Shown here: positions 45,366 through 56,229 of the stretch, in pieces | How positions within the stretch are numbered: position 1 is the stretch's first letter | Layout of the letters: the number at the start of each line of letters is the position of its first letter | DNA from: Laccaria trichodermophora | Taxonomy: Eukaryota > Basidiomycota > Agaricomycetes > Agaricales > Hydnangiaceae | Direction of reading: 5' to 3' | Assembly (NCBI GenBank): GCA_018417955.1 | Contig: JACTVC010000003.1 | Location: 2,914,001-2,978,000, forward strand | Length of the DNA stretch: 64,000 nucleotides | Translations under genes and position numbers: made by a program | The notes under the pieces: model-generated | What the model was told of the DNA's origin: nothing | Databases searched by the model: none | Seen by the model: the letters and a program-made list of their open reading frames with translations, nothing else

Positions 45366-45662
45366 ATACTTGTAAAGTAATTTTCATGTCATTTAAAATA
45401 GAATAAAATTCTACTATGTATTGATATCTGAATGCTTTAAGGATGGAAATAGAGTTAAGTTCATTAGGGAAGTTAGAGGAAGTGTTTAAACATGTCACAG
45501 ATGGTTAAATGTCATGTAGTCCTCAGGAATCCTGAGGACTTGACAGAATTTTTCTCCTAAAACTCAAATTTGCCAAAATTATGGTGTAGTCCTGCAGGAA
45601 TCCTCAGGAATCCTCAGGAATCCTCAGGAATCCTGGGAGTCCTGCAGGAATCAGTGGGGGAC

Positions 45663-46337
45663 TGATAAGTACTGTGGAATACCGCCATAATAGATCCATT
45701 GGCATTTTTCATCTTCCCCAGCACCTCCTGTGCTGCCCACACATCTTTCATGTTGTCAGCAGCCGCTACAGCCTCTTCTCCCCAGCATTCTTTGGCATGC
45801 TTGTGAAGGTTACCGGTTGACTTAGTGTCAGTGGTGTCGAGGTATTGACGAACGGAGTTACCACCATGGCTTTTGCAAGGCTGAGCCGCACACTGGAAGC
45901 GGTGGACATGGTGGCCCTTGACATCCTCAATGATTGGCTCGGGCTTGAAGAACACATAGATTGGTGAGTTCCAATCTTTAGAAAGTCGTTCTAGGTACGT
46001 CTCAGTGATCTATCCACTAAATTGGGTGTAAAATCGGACTTACTCAACTCTGCCTCTGCACTCTCCTCAGGCGTCTCTAAAATTTTGACTTCGTCTTCAT
46101 CTTCGTCATCCAAATCATCGTCTTCATCGTTGTCATCATCACCAAGAGGTGCCAACTCTGGCAAGTTGTCGAACTCCTCATCTGTGGGTGGTTGGCAACT
46201 TGCCTGTACCACATGATCAGTAAGTAATATTGTCGAAGTCTTCAAGTCATAAGCCATACCTGGGAGGATCGAGTAGGTGCTTTTCCTTTAACTGAACCAG
46301 CAGCCCTGGTTCCTGTCTTCTTCGCTGCAGAACCCAT
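45663..46337 (-). pseudogene. hAT-type transposase, N-terminal part (BED-like finger)
   Basis: Minus-strand gene start. Exon 1 begins at ATG 46337 (MGSAAKKTGTRAAG), followed by an acidic exon (45991-46257 region, DDDNDEDDDLDDEDEDE) and a third exon reading YLERLSKDWNSPIYVFFKP, then CAAQPC and the tail TKSTGNLHKHAKECWGEEAV. The C-x4-C...H-x3-C arrangement with STGNLxKH is the BED-like zinc finger of hAT transposases in agaricomycetes. The coding sequence is cut at 45662 by element 1, shortly after NANGSIMAVFHST; the catalytic dimerisation domain is absent. A second, similar acidic exon lies further upstream (46400-46500), suggesting a tandem partial copy. Confidence 0.75.
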
Positions 46338-47059
46338 ATCACATAACATTAATATTAAGAAAAAGATCAAGATGATTGAGGTGATGTACCTTGTTTTGAT
46401 TATCTTCGTCTTCATCATCTAAAATGTGAGTTGAAGTTGAAGAGAGCGTCCTGTGAGGGTGGTGGTTGTCCTCATCTTCAACTTCCTCAACGGAAGGTTG
46501 ACGGTTTGCCTAAAGTCAAAGCACCATAAGTCGAGAGAAAGAAAAAATGAGATGAGACAAGCGCACTGCCATGCGCGCCTGTATATAGTTCCTTGTACTT
46601 AAATTCAACATGAACATTTTGCCTATTCAAAATGAGGCATTGTCACAAATAAACTATACAAATATAAAGCAAAGTTAATCCTCATGATAGTTACATGGTA
46701 AATTGCTCATTACCAATGAAAATCAATCATCAGAAATAGTAACAAAGACATATGGAGGTACGCATTCATCTATGTATGTCAATGTACCTACACTAATAGC
46801 TTCTTTTATTCAGCCCATGACAGAACACCACCATGTCATTTTCGGCGAACATGTCAAATGCAGTGCTCATGTGATACATAGCAACTGGCCCTAAAGTCAA
46901 CCAAATATAAACAACCCACAAGCCATTCTCAAGCTTCTTTCCAATCCCTGTGTACCATCCTCGTAGTTTGTAGAGTGTATACCCAATAGAAACTTTTGTG
47001 CATCACTAGTACATTTACAACAACTAGAAAGTAATATGATTTCTAGGAAATCTGTAAAG
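46338..47059. other. transposon-related spacer
   Basis: Contains a second acidic minus-strand exon (46400-46510) resembling the hAT one, then AT-rich sequence leading to the KOW gene. No separate gene supported. Confidence 0.4.
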
Positions 47060-49748
47060 ATGGAATCGGAAAACACTGAGAGACCAACAAAACGTAGAAG
47101 AGTCGAGGCAAGTTCTATTTATTCTTGTCAGATTTTGTAACAAGCTAATCATGCCATAGTCACTGGAAATTCTTTGATTCTTAGATCTCGAAGCTCAAGT
47201 ATCCGAGGCAGAAACCGATGATCAGATTGGCAGTGATGAAGGTGTGTATCATACATTGTAATTGTAGTTAGTACCTGCTAATTCATTCCAAGGCGATCTT
47301 ATTAACGATGACGATGATATTGATGAGTCGATTTTGGGAGATGCACACTGGAACCTTCTCTGTGAAGCGTTGATGCTGTCTGATGACAATGTGTTTTGGG
47401 AAAGCTTTCTCAAGCATGTCATGGCTCATCAACATATTGCAGAAGAAGACAATCAAGATATTGGAAAGGCATCTTTATGGGCGGTGCTTGTCAAGGTAAC
47501 ACTACTCCAATCTTCAAAGCTTAATAACTTTTCTACTTAGCTTGGTTATGAGGAGAGGATAGTTTGTCAAGTCCATCGGCAGCTCATGGACCCTAGATTT
47601 CCTGTGCGGTTTCGACCCCCAGCAGTCTTCAGCTGGACAGCTCTACCTGGTAGAGTTTTCTTTGAAAATGGTTCAGAGGAGATGATTCGACAGGTCTGTA
47701 ATGGCATACCCAACGTGATGGTCTCCAAGATTTTCCACATACCCGATCCCAACCCCTCCATCTTCAATGTCCCAGATACCTTTGACCAAAGCCTCATTCA
47801 TGGGTTCGGCTGCACCGTGGAATCTACAAAGGAGATCTCACCTTCATCCGGGAGGTTCAAACTTCTTCCACATTGCTCATCAACCTCCTCATGGTACCAC
47901 ACATTGATTACGACCCACCTGCCACCAAAGTCAAAGGAAGCCAGCTTATCATAGATGAAGACAGAAATGATGAGACAGACGACAAGTTTGCAGCAACCTA
48001 CAAGCCCTATCGTGAGCTAAATAAAAGAGCTTCAGCACCAGGGCGGCCTCCTCAAGCCCTCTTTAATCCAACACTGGCGAAGCAACGGTTTCGTCAGGCC
48101 TTTCAAGAGCGCAACAGCTTGTCTTTATTCCGTGGCATATTGTACAATGCTGATGGATATGCATATTTCTCAGAAGTCGACATGGATTGGTACACCACAG
48201 AAGATGTAGTACCGACTTCGAGGGAATACATCCTCCATCGTTAAAGAAATGATGGCTTCGTTTTCCGTTATATCCTCAATCGTTCCAAAAAGCCCCCTCG
48301 AATCTCCATGAGTGATTTTCACCCCATCACCTATCCAAAGGATCCTGGCTGACATTCTCGCCATTGTGTGCTGTCAGATGTTAGGTGGAATGTCTGAGCA
48401 GGCGCTAAAAAGGTCGAATTCCCTCGAAGTCGGTACTACATCTTCTGCGGTGTACCAATCCGTGTCGACTTCTGAGAAATATGCATATCCATCGGCATCG
48501 TACAATACACCACAGAATAAAGACAAGCTGTTGCACTCTTGAAAGGCCTGACGAAACCGTTGCTTCGCCAGTGTTGGATTAAAGAGGGCTTGAGGAGGCC
48601 ACCCTGGTGCTGACGATGGAGGATGTAACAACCACTGTACCCTTTTCGTCCCTTCGAAAAGATCTCAAAGTAGGGGACAAAGTCCGCATTCTTTCAGGAG
48701 ACCACAAAGGTGTTATGGGTTGGGTAGTGAATCAAGACGATGACTATGTGTGTGTCTTCAATGACAGGACTGGTACAGAGGTAAATGTCTTGCTTTTTAC
48801 TATATTATACTTCTTCTAACATTCTGTCATCCTTTAGATAGAGGTATCTCCAGGAATTGTCCAGTTCTTCACCTCCCCCTTCATCTTTGGAACAGAGTCC
48901 TCAGAATTGAAAGCTCCCTTCACAGATGTGCAAAAGCGTGTCATGAAGGGACTCTAATAGTCATCTTGTAGGAAAACAAGTAATGGTCACCAAGGGGGAT
49001 TTTAGAGGTTACTGAGGCAGAATCAAAAGCACAGTTGGTGAAAAAAGGTTCTTGGTCGAGCTCGAGGCGTGCCTCCAATGCCCACAAGTTTTTGACATTA
49101 GTTCTCTAAACATCATGCAAGCACTTTATCTTATTTTTTGAAATCATTGCTAATCAGCTTCCAGCGCCAATGAAAGGCTTCAGCCACCCAGGCCTCAAGA
49201 GCTTCTCACCGACTTTACTTACCCACTTGAACCAGCACCTCTGCCTGGTACTCTGGCAGGCTTTTTGTTCCCTGGTTACACCTTGCCGGATCTGCAACCG
49301 TCAGTCCCTTATCCTGCTGCTTTCCTTGTGCAGACTCCAGCCATTGCAGGGCCATCTACTCCACTTCCTAACTCGGAAGATATCCCTACGACCCCAGCTT
49401 GGAACCCAAGCTCATGAACCCCCTGCCATGGCAATGATGGTAAGTATGTATTTAATTCAAAGTCAATAGATACTGATGCCGTTATGGCAGCCCCTTCTCC
49501 GTATTGGCTCAGAGACGACTGCTTCACCAACATGAGGCTGAGCCTTTGTCTCATCAACACCAACCCTAATTTCCATAGGGGCGAGCACGAAGATAAGTGC
49601 AGGGAGTTCAAGGGAGTAGTCGGAGATGCAGTGAAGGTCCAGCTCGGTTTCAAAACATTGGAAGTGCCATTTCCATATTTAATACCTGAAAGGCCGGAGT
49701 GCAAGTCCCAGGTTGTTACCGCATTTACCGGCCCATATAAGCAGTACT
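47060..49748 (+). pseudogene. KOW-domain (Spt5-like) gene, rearranged
   Basis: Starts at ATG 47060 (MESENTERPTKRRRVE) with acidic exons, then a NGN-like part: WAVLVKLGYEERIVCQVHRQ, FSWTALPGRVFFENGSEEM and, in another frame after a junction, WVRLHRGIYKGDLTFI, a KOW motif. Then LFNPTLAKQRFRQAF to SEVDMDWYTTEDVVPTS. At 48227 the order breaks: the next segment (48230-48624) is inverted and contains a second copy of the preceding 195 bases plus a KOW segment ILWIGDGVKITHGDSRGLFG read on the minus strand. From 48620 the + reading resumes (KVGDKVRILSGDHKGVMGW, later GKQVMVTKGDFRGY, a third KOW with a stop). A C-terminal piece (WLRDDCFTNMRLSL, GPYKQYF) is cut by element 2 at about 49749. Spt5 proper is an elongation factor; this degenerate, repeat-embedded copy is more likely of transposon origin. 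Confidence 0.7.
48032..48613. repeat. 195-base inverted repeat arms
   Basis: 48032-48226 and 48419-48613 are inverted copies with several substitutions (protein changes M/T, T/A, R/C, N/D), separated by an inverted 190-base KOW segment. Confidence 0.9.
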
Positions 49749-50169
49749 TTACCCTCCCCCATGAGTTCCGGCGGACTCCGACGGACTCCCATAGAATGTT
49801 GGAATTCCATCCAGAGTCCGCCGGAATGGTAGGAATCTCAAATTCCAGTGGATTCCGCCGGATTCTGAATGGAATTCCAATGGATTCCACCGGATTCTGA
49901 ATGGAATTCCAATGGATTCCGCTGGATTCTGAATGGAGTTCCAATGGATTCCGCCAGAATCTGAATGGAATTCCAATGGATTCCACCAGAATCTGAATGG
50001 AATTCCAGAAGACTGATTAGTGCTGATCAGAACTGAGGTAGAGGTCAGGTGACTTGAGCTGTATTTATTGAAGTCAGAAATTCAAACCTCCTTATAAAAT
50101 TCACAAATTCACAAGTGATTTAGATCAAATAATGATGTATTTCAATTATAATACAAAATATATTTAACT

Positions 50170-50745
50170 ACATACAGTGTATACTAGAGAGGGAGGGGAT
50201 GGGCAAGGAAGGGGCAGGAAATGAGGAGGGAAGGGGGAAGGGAAAAGGGAAAAGGAAGAGGGGGGAAGGGAAAAGGGAAAAGGAAGGGGGGGGGAAGAGA
50301 AAAGGGAAAAAGAAGGGGGGAAGGGAAAAGGGAAAAGGAAGGGGGGGGGAAGAGAAAAGGGAAAAAGAAGGGGGGAAGGGAAAAGGGAAAAAGAAGGGGG
50401 GAAGGGAAAAGGGAAAAAGAAGGGGGGAAGGGAAAAGGGAAAAGGGAAAAGGGAAAAGGAAGGTAAGGTAAAAGAGAAAAGAAAGGGGGGAAAGTAAAAG
50501 GGTAAAGGAAGGGGGGAAGGGAAAAGGGAAAAGGGAAAAGGGAAAAGGAAGGGGGGGGTCACAAGAAATAGGGGATTGACAAGGGAAGGGGGAGGGAAAA
50601 GGGAAGGGAGAGGGAAGAGGGAGGGGAGGGACAGGGAAGGGGGAGGACAAAGGAAGGGGGAGGGAATAGGAAAGGGGAGGGAATAGGAAGGAGGAGGGAA
50701 TAAGAAGGAGGAGGGAATAGGAAGGGGGGAGGGAAAAGGGAGGGG
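50170..50745. repeat. purine (GGGAAAA) tract
   Basis: Almost pure G/A for about 570 bases with GGGAAAAGGGAAAAGG-type units; part of element 2 and the inverse counterpart of the pyrimidine tract of element 1. Confidence 0.92.
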
Positions 50746-51200
50746 GCTCGTCGTCGTCCGTTGACGTGCGCCGTCTCGTCGTCGCTGACGTGTCGTCCGT
50801 CGACGTGACGTGTCGTCGTCGTCGTCGTCCGTCGTCGTCGTCGTCGTCGTCGTCGTCCGTCGTCGTCGTCGTCGTCGTCGTCGTCCGTTGACGAGTCGTC
50901 GTCGTTTGTCGTCGTCGTCGTCCGTTGACGAGTCATCGTCGTTTGTCGTCGTCGTCGTCGTCCATTGACGAGTCGTCGTCGTCCGTTGACGTGTCGTCCT
51001 CGTCGTCGCTGACGTGTCGTGCGTGGTCGTCGTGTGTTGACGCGACCCGTCGTCGTCGTTGTCGTGCGTTGACGTGTCGTCCGTCGTTGTCGTGCGTTGA
51101 CGTGTCGTCGTCCGTCGTCGTGTGGCCGGCCTCGTCGTCGCTGACGTGTCGTCGTCCGTCGTCGTCGTTGTGTTGTCGTGTTGTCGTTGTCCACTGGCGT
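50746..51200. repeat. GTC triplet array
   Basis: GTCGTC runs interrupted by GTTGACG and GCTGACGTGTCG words; counterpart of the GAC/CAC region in element 1. Confidence 0.92.
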
Positions 51201-51367
51201 GGGCGTGGTTGGCGGTGACCGCGCTGGTCGTGGTGACGGTGGTTGTGGTTGTGGTTGTGGTTGACAGCAAAACGGAATGCTGATGGTGACGCCGGCGAAT
51301 GCCGCGACTCGTTTAGGAAGTTGGCCGTGAGGGTGGGTTGTATGGAATAAATGTTACTAGAATTGTA

Positions 51368-51452
51368 ACGGCCATATGGTGTAGTGGAAATGTTGCTGCT
51401 TGGACCTCACGTGACCTTCCCCGAGGCTAGAGTTCAATCCTTATGCATCCAC
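51368..51452 (+). repeat. tRNA-like stretch with pol III boxes (SINE-like)
   Basis: TGGTGTAGTGG at 51374-51384 matches a tRNA A box and GAGTTCAATCC near 51429 a B box, 45 bases apart. The stems are too degenerate for a working tRNA. Confidence 0.5.
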
Positions 51453-52632
51453 TTCTTTTTTTATATATTATAATAACAACAACAAATATTGGAATTCATT
51501 GGAATCTCTCGGAATCTGTTGGAATTTGACTGGAATATACTTTCCATTGGAATTCCATGGAATCTGGTTGGAATTCCAATGGATTCCAATGGAAACTGTT
51601 CCGGGAGGCTCCCGGATTCCGACCATTTCCACCAGATTCCGTTGGATTCCATTGGAATTTCTGTGGAATTGGAAACCAGAATGGCTGAGGCTCCAGCCAA
51701 CTAGTTTCCGTCGGAATTCCATGGAATTCCGACATTCCACTTGGAATCCACCGGATTCCGCCAGAACTCATGAGGGATGGTAAAGACCTCCATATAAGGG
51801 GTCACAGTTCAGGATCAAGGAGTTTGGTGAAGATTTTTGCAGCTGCTCGATTTTGAAATCAACAACGCTTTTGAAAAAAGTTGATGTCAAAATTGCCACC
51901 AATCAACTGGTGGTCACCCAAGACAGTCGGCAATAAAATACCTATAACATAGATATATTATAAATACCTTAGAGACTTTTTTGTATATTATACGCATATC
52001 TTGGTGATAATTTACATATTTTTGACCTTAATCTGAGGCTGTGTGAGGCATGCAAGACTGTGAGGCAAACAAACAATGACTACATGAATGAACTTAGGAT
52101 GAAAAGCTATGTTATATATATTTTTAAACAACTCCGAAATATTGCATGTAATTTTTACATGTAGCTTAGTGACACGGACCATGAGCTGCCCAAAGAAATA
52201 ATGGCTATTTACATGATGGGTATTGCTACAGGTACCCGCCAACCCCTGTCACGGGTACAGGTTTGGTGAGGGTAGCGAAGATCAAACCCATACCCCTACC
52301 CACATGTACCCTTACCTGCAACCCGCACAGGTTGCGAAACCCATGACAATCACTACCTACCTCCACAAGCCCTCTGCCCAAAAAGCAACATTATCAGAGT
52401 AGAATTGAGGAGATTCTTTCAGGCAATGACCCTGACATCCACCAATCCAGTGTGAATGCAACACAGTGTTCCAGTCAGGTGAGGCAAACTCTGTTGCATG
52501 TGTCCATCATCCATGCTATAAACGATGAACTAGAGCCTCCTTTATGCTTGTCCAAGTGGGTAAAAATCCGCCTACATTTAAAATTTAAAATATTGTACCT
52601 ATAATAAGTTTCTGTTAATCTGCCAACTGGCC

Positions 52633-52732
52633 TGCTCAAACACTTTTGTAGTCTGCTCAAACACTTTGTAGCCCACTCAAACACTTTAGTAGCCTGCTCA
52701 AACACTGTTGTAGCCCACTCAAACATTTCAAA
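52633..52732. repeat. tandem repeat, about 21-22 bases, five copies
   Basis: Units of the form CTCAAACACTTTTGTAGCC with small variations. Confidence 0.85.
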
Positions 52733-52801
52733 ATATTATTCACTCTGCCAACATCTATATAGAATGGCACAATGTTTTTAGCCTTTTGATGGCTGAGTAA
52801 G

Positions 52802-52821
52802 GCTGACTCAGCTGAGTCAGC
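52802..52821. promoter_or_regulatory. 20-base perfect palindrome with two TGACTCA sites
   Basis: GCTGACTCAGCTGAGTCAGC. TGACTCA is the Gcn4/AP-1 site; here two overlap in opposite orientation. No gene is nearby, so function is doubtful. Confidence 0.45.
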
Positions 52822-54425
52822 GATGACAAATCTTATATAATCACTATGAACCTCACATCTTTATATTGAGCTTGACCTCATCTACCCTCCTCAACTCTGG
52901 GTAAATAATTTTTTGTATTTTAAAATGCTCTCTTGCTTGAGAGGCCAGTATTTAGGCATATACATAGAGGTGTAAATTCTATTTCTGTACAAACTTTCTT
53001 ACATTGCCAGCTCTTTGTGGTTGAATCTATTAGCTCTGCTCTACAGTCAGAAAATATTTATCATTGGGTGGGTCACCTATCACAATTTTATAGTTGGTTG
53101 ATCTATTCACTTAGTTCTGTAATCTATCCTTCATTATGTTTGGTTTTCTGTTTTCTTCCCCTCTTGCATGTGCAATATTTAATTTCTGTGTATAGTAATT
53201 CACTCCATGGCCAGGGAGAGACTTGGGAATGCTACTCTAAACATCCCTGCCTATAATCTTTGGAGGCTTATTATCACATCTGAGTATGGGATGGGTTTGT
53301 TGTTTTATGTCAGAAATTTATCCCTTCACCCCAGCTCTTCATTGGGGAGGTGTACCTCTCAAAGCTATATATTGAAGTATTCCATATAATTTAATATATG
53401 ACTGGAAATTCGAAGATTAGTATTTTTATAACTCAGTAAGTTGCTTATAGTTTTATAATTGAAGATTCTCAACAGGCTTGGAGTTATATAGATATAATAA
53501 AATGTATAAATGGGAGAGTTAAAAATCCTCCAGATAAAATGGGGACTTAAGGAGCTGATTTGGAAGAGGTCATAGGAAGTTAGTCAATTTATTCCATGGA
53601 GATGAAGAACCCAGGAAGAAATAATCTAATTTCTCAAAACCACTAGAAGTCTATAGTTTCTGGCCCAAGAGGATTTTGGGAAAGCTGAGGAGGTAAGGGA
53701 AGGTCATGTTAGAAACATATTTATTGTATGTGTTGGTTTCTTATAGCATGACAAGAGAGGGTTTGCAGTACAAAAATATGAGAAACATTGGGGCATGGTA
53801 GAGTAGTAAGAGATGTTAAATCAGAAGTAGTACCATTTATAAATATATGTAAAAAATATTCAACACTCTGTTTAATGGGTAGTCAGAACCAATTCAAAAA
53901 ACAGGAGTTAGACCTCAGCATGCTATGGCCCATGTTATAGGAGCAGCCAAGTCATTGGCCATGCAGAAGCAGGGGTTGGGGCCCAACACACTGCATTGTG
54001 AACTTGGCACATACAGATATTAGAATTCAATTGACCATGCTCAGAAAAATTGCCACTGTGATGCAAATTTTATAGATGTACCAGTAATTTACACCAACAT
54101 ACAAAGATTAGGATTAAAAATGTACATGGGGATTGGGATGAAACATGTGCACTGGAACTGGGATTAAAGATGCATACTGGGGGGTCCAGGGGGCTTGCCC
54201 CCGGCGAGCCATGACCTGCGGTGAAGGAACGGCCGAGCGCCAGCGAGCGCCGTGCCGTAGGCGCGGGTCTTAGGCTCGTATTCTTTTAGCCCCACACACA
54301 TTTTGTAAGTCACCAAATATATTCTGCCTCATGCACAGATTTAATTAAGGCTTTCCATTTTAGGAATGCCGGCTTGCTGTGCTTAAGTAATTGATCTCCC
54401 TTCCTCAATGGTAGACCCTGTACTT

Positions 54426-54475
54426 CATGTGAAAGCTGTGACATTCCCCTTGAACAATGTCACAGCTTTCACATG
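54426..54475. repeat. perfect 20-base hairpin
   Basis: CATGTGAAAGCTGTGACATT at 54426-54445 and its exact inverse at 54456-54475, with a 10-base loop. Confidence 0.9.
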
Positions 54476-55379
54476 GCACAAGACCCTGCAAGCAAGCCTT
54501 GCAATAGGTGCCATGCATATGTACCCAGTATGACACAATGAGGAAACATACCTTCAGAAATACCTCTGATACATATTTTCCACCAACAGAAGGTGTTACA
54601 TTACATTTTACTACCTACTACAAGCTGAAACGACATGCGAGAACACAAGCAAGGCCAGAATTATGTATATATGAAGACTTACTATCAAATCCCACACATA
54701 AACGCTGCCAGACAGACACAGGAGTGCAAGAACTGAGCAGATAAACTGCAGAGTGGCAGCATCTCACATGAAGGAGCTGTTCACGCAATGATGACATAGT
54801 TTTTTTAAAAACAAAAGGTATTATATTTCATTTTGCTACTTACAATCAATTGAAACAACACACATAAAGATGTGTGTGCTACACTGGAAAGGATGGAATT
54901 TCAAAAATGAACATATCCTATATAACAATTGGAAGTGGTCTTTCTCACGGGTCTAGAAGAGACATTCTGATTGGCTGCTGAATTGTGACGTCATGGGAAA
55001 CCACTTGCAGGCAATGCCTGTCAATGCGGCGCCTTTTGCGTGCCTTGCTCTTCCTCTTCCACCACACTGTGCATCCTCTCCACTCCCTTTTCTTTCACTA
55101 CGAGCCCCCCCTTTCCCCAACCTGGACAGTATACCTTCACAGACAAAGGGTTTGTATGTTTTTCTAATCAAATTTACTGCACACTTTCTCTTTCAAATGT
55201 GTGATCCATTGTGTGTGATCCAGCAAGAGAGTGTCTTCCTGTGTTGTCCTATCTTCATGTATTCAATTCAGTTGTTGTTTGACAAAAATGCCACATGATA
55301 TCCTTCTGTTTTGGGCTGGTTTACTTTCTGGAATGTTCAGCCTTTATTGATTTCACCCCTCCAACCCCCTTTCTCAATT
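54476..55379. other. probable Helitron interior, no supported gene
   Basis: Short frames only. Lies upstream of a helicase remnant; may belong to the same Helitron. Confidence 0.4.
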
Positions 55380-55990
55380 GCATGATTCTTGCACCTCAAA
55401 ACATTGATGTGGGTGAAATCAACCAAGAAATTTTGGATTGCATGGCAGGTGATAGCCATCAGTACATCAGTGCAGATTAAATTATCTGTGAGCCAGGAGC
55501 AGATCCAAGAGATGATGAACCAATTCCAATTGAATTTCTTTGCTCTGTGAACTCTTCCAGTCTTCCACCAGGCGGATTGAATCTCAAGGTTGGGTGCCCT
55601 GTCATCTTACTTTGCAATCTTTCTCTGGGTCAGGGTTTGTGCAATGGGACATGGATGGTCATCACACAGATGGGCAATCAAGTAACTGCTTGGAGGTGAA
55701 ATGGGGGCAATTGGCAATCATTCCTTGAATTTCACTCATTCCAACAAGCTCATCTGAAGTTTCATTCAATTTTCAATGTCACTAATTCCCAGTTCACTTA
55801 GCTTTTGCATTGTCCATAAACAAATCTCAAGGCCAATCTGTTCAACATGTTGGACTCTATATCTGCTTTCCAGTTTTTGCACATGTTATATGTAGCTCTT
55901 TCCCATGCAACATCTCCCCATAACATTAAAATTCTTCTTGCAGATGATGCTACAAAATGCCTTACCACATTGTATAGTCTGAATGGACCG
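55380..55990 (+). pseudogene. PIF1-like helicase C-terminal remnant (Helitron)
   Basis: Reading on +: APQNIDVGEINQEILDCMAG, then after a stop LPPGGLNLKVGCPVILLCNL, GQGLCNGTWMVI, and further on LHMLYVALSHATSPHNIKILL. This is the order of the C-terminal motifs of the PIF1-like helicase in fungal Helitrons (N-x-D-x-x-x-x-N; LPPxxLxLKxGxPVxLLxNL; GLCNGT; LYVALSR). Several in-frame stops and frame changes make it non-functional. The Rep part is not seen. The Helitron 3' end lies 250 bases downstream in the same orientation. Confidence 0.82.
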
Positions 55991-56201
55991 GATTTTGGTC
56001 CCCGAGTGTGGGAACTAAGTCTGCCTACAGTAATGTACATAAAAATACTCAGAAAATAGGAAGAGGGTGGGTGGGTGACGAGAAATGAGAGAATAGCTCA
56101 ACTATCAGGATAGATTGTAATGACAACCCTAGAGAAGAAAAGAAATTCGCACCTAGCTGAGGGAGTGAACTGAACCAATCATGATCATTATCAAGAAAGG
56201 T

Positions 56202-56229
56202 CCCGTGCAAATGCACGGGTATCAGCTAG
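56202..56229 (+). mobile_element. Helitron 3' terminus (hairpin and CTAG)
   Basis: A 7-base-pair hairpin CCCGTGCAAATGCACGGG (56202-56219) followed after six bases by CTAG (56226-56229) and a T. Helitrons end in a short hairpin and CTRR and insert between A and T. The 5' end was not identified. Confidence 0.8.

Larger units (their letters stand above)
43975..45662. mobile_element. satellite-ended element 1
   Basis: 1.69 kb unit with terminal inverted repeats that begin GTCCCCCACTGATTCC and consist of tandem copies of the decamer ATTCCTGAGG (left 43975-44033, right 45525-45662). From left to right inside: a unique part with repeated CATGTG/CACGTG words (44040-44260), a CAC/GAC triplet region (44280-45125) with two palindromes, a 19-base minisatellite, a polypyrimidine tract (45127-45365), and an AT-rich part starting TAGTATACTTGTA (45362). 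No transposase is encoded. It lies between a copia remnant and a truncated hAT gene. Compare element 2 at 49749-51785. Confidence 0.72.
49749..51785. mobile_element. satellite-ended element 2
   Basis: About 2.04 kb with terminal inverted repeats beginning CTCCCCCATGAGTTCC on the left and ending with the inverse (TTCTGGCGG mirrored, AACTCATGAGGGATGG) on the right; the arms are arrays of degenerate ATTCC-type units such as GGAATTCCAATGGATTCC (left 49760-50010, right 51489-51774). Interior, left to right: AT-rich part ending GTGTATACTAGAGAGG, a purine tract (50170-50745), a GTC triplet array (50746-51200), a GT-rich part, and a tRNA-like stretch (51368-51450). Read in reverse this is the same order as element 1. 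It interrupts the KOW gene. No protein is encoded. Confidence 0.72.
51786..54425. other. decayed repeat-rich DNA, no supported gene
   Basis: The first part (51786-51930) may be the rest of the KOW gene (VKIFAAARF). After that, GGGTACAGG/ACCCATACCC-type words (52225-52350), tandem repeats at 52633-52732, a palindrome at 52802, AT-rich filler, and a GGGGGCTTGCCCCC hairpin near 54190. No complete gene. Confidence 0.5.

Noticed and set aside
44238..45380. Open frames up to 378 residues on both strands in element 1
   Set aside because: They arise because triplet repeats contain no stop codons; composition is Thr/Arg/His or Val/Ser simple sequence with no domain.
47060..47150. GC donor (GCAAGT) for the first intron of the KOW gene
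   Set aside because: It would put exon 2 out of the acidic frame LEAQVSEAETDDQIG; a GT donor four bases further (GTTCTA) keeps the frame.
50164..51270. 368-residue minus frame over the purine and GTC tracts
   Set aside because: Pure Pro/Phe/Ser and Thr/Arg simple sequence produced by the repeats; no gene signals.
52802..52821. Gcn4-type palindrome as an active promoter element
   Set aside because: No gene start lies within a kilobase and the region is decayed transposon DNA; kept only as a sequence feature.
52933..53389. + strand frames with hydrophobic stretches
   Set aside because: AT-rich filler with no motif; the frames overlap and lack splice signals.
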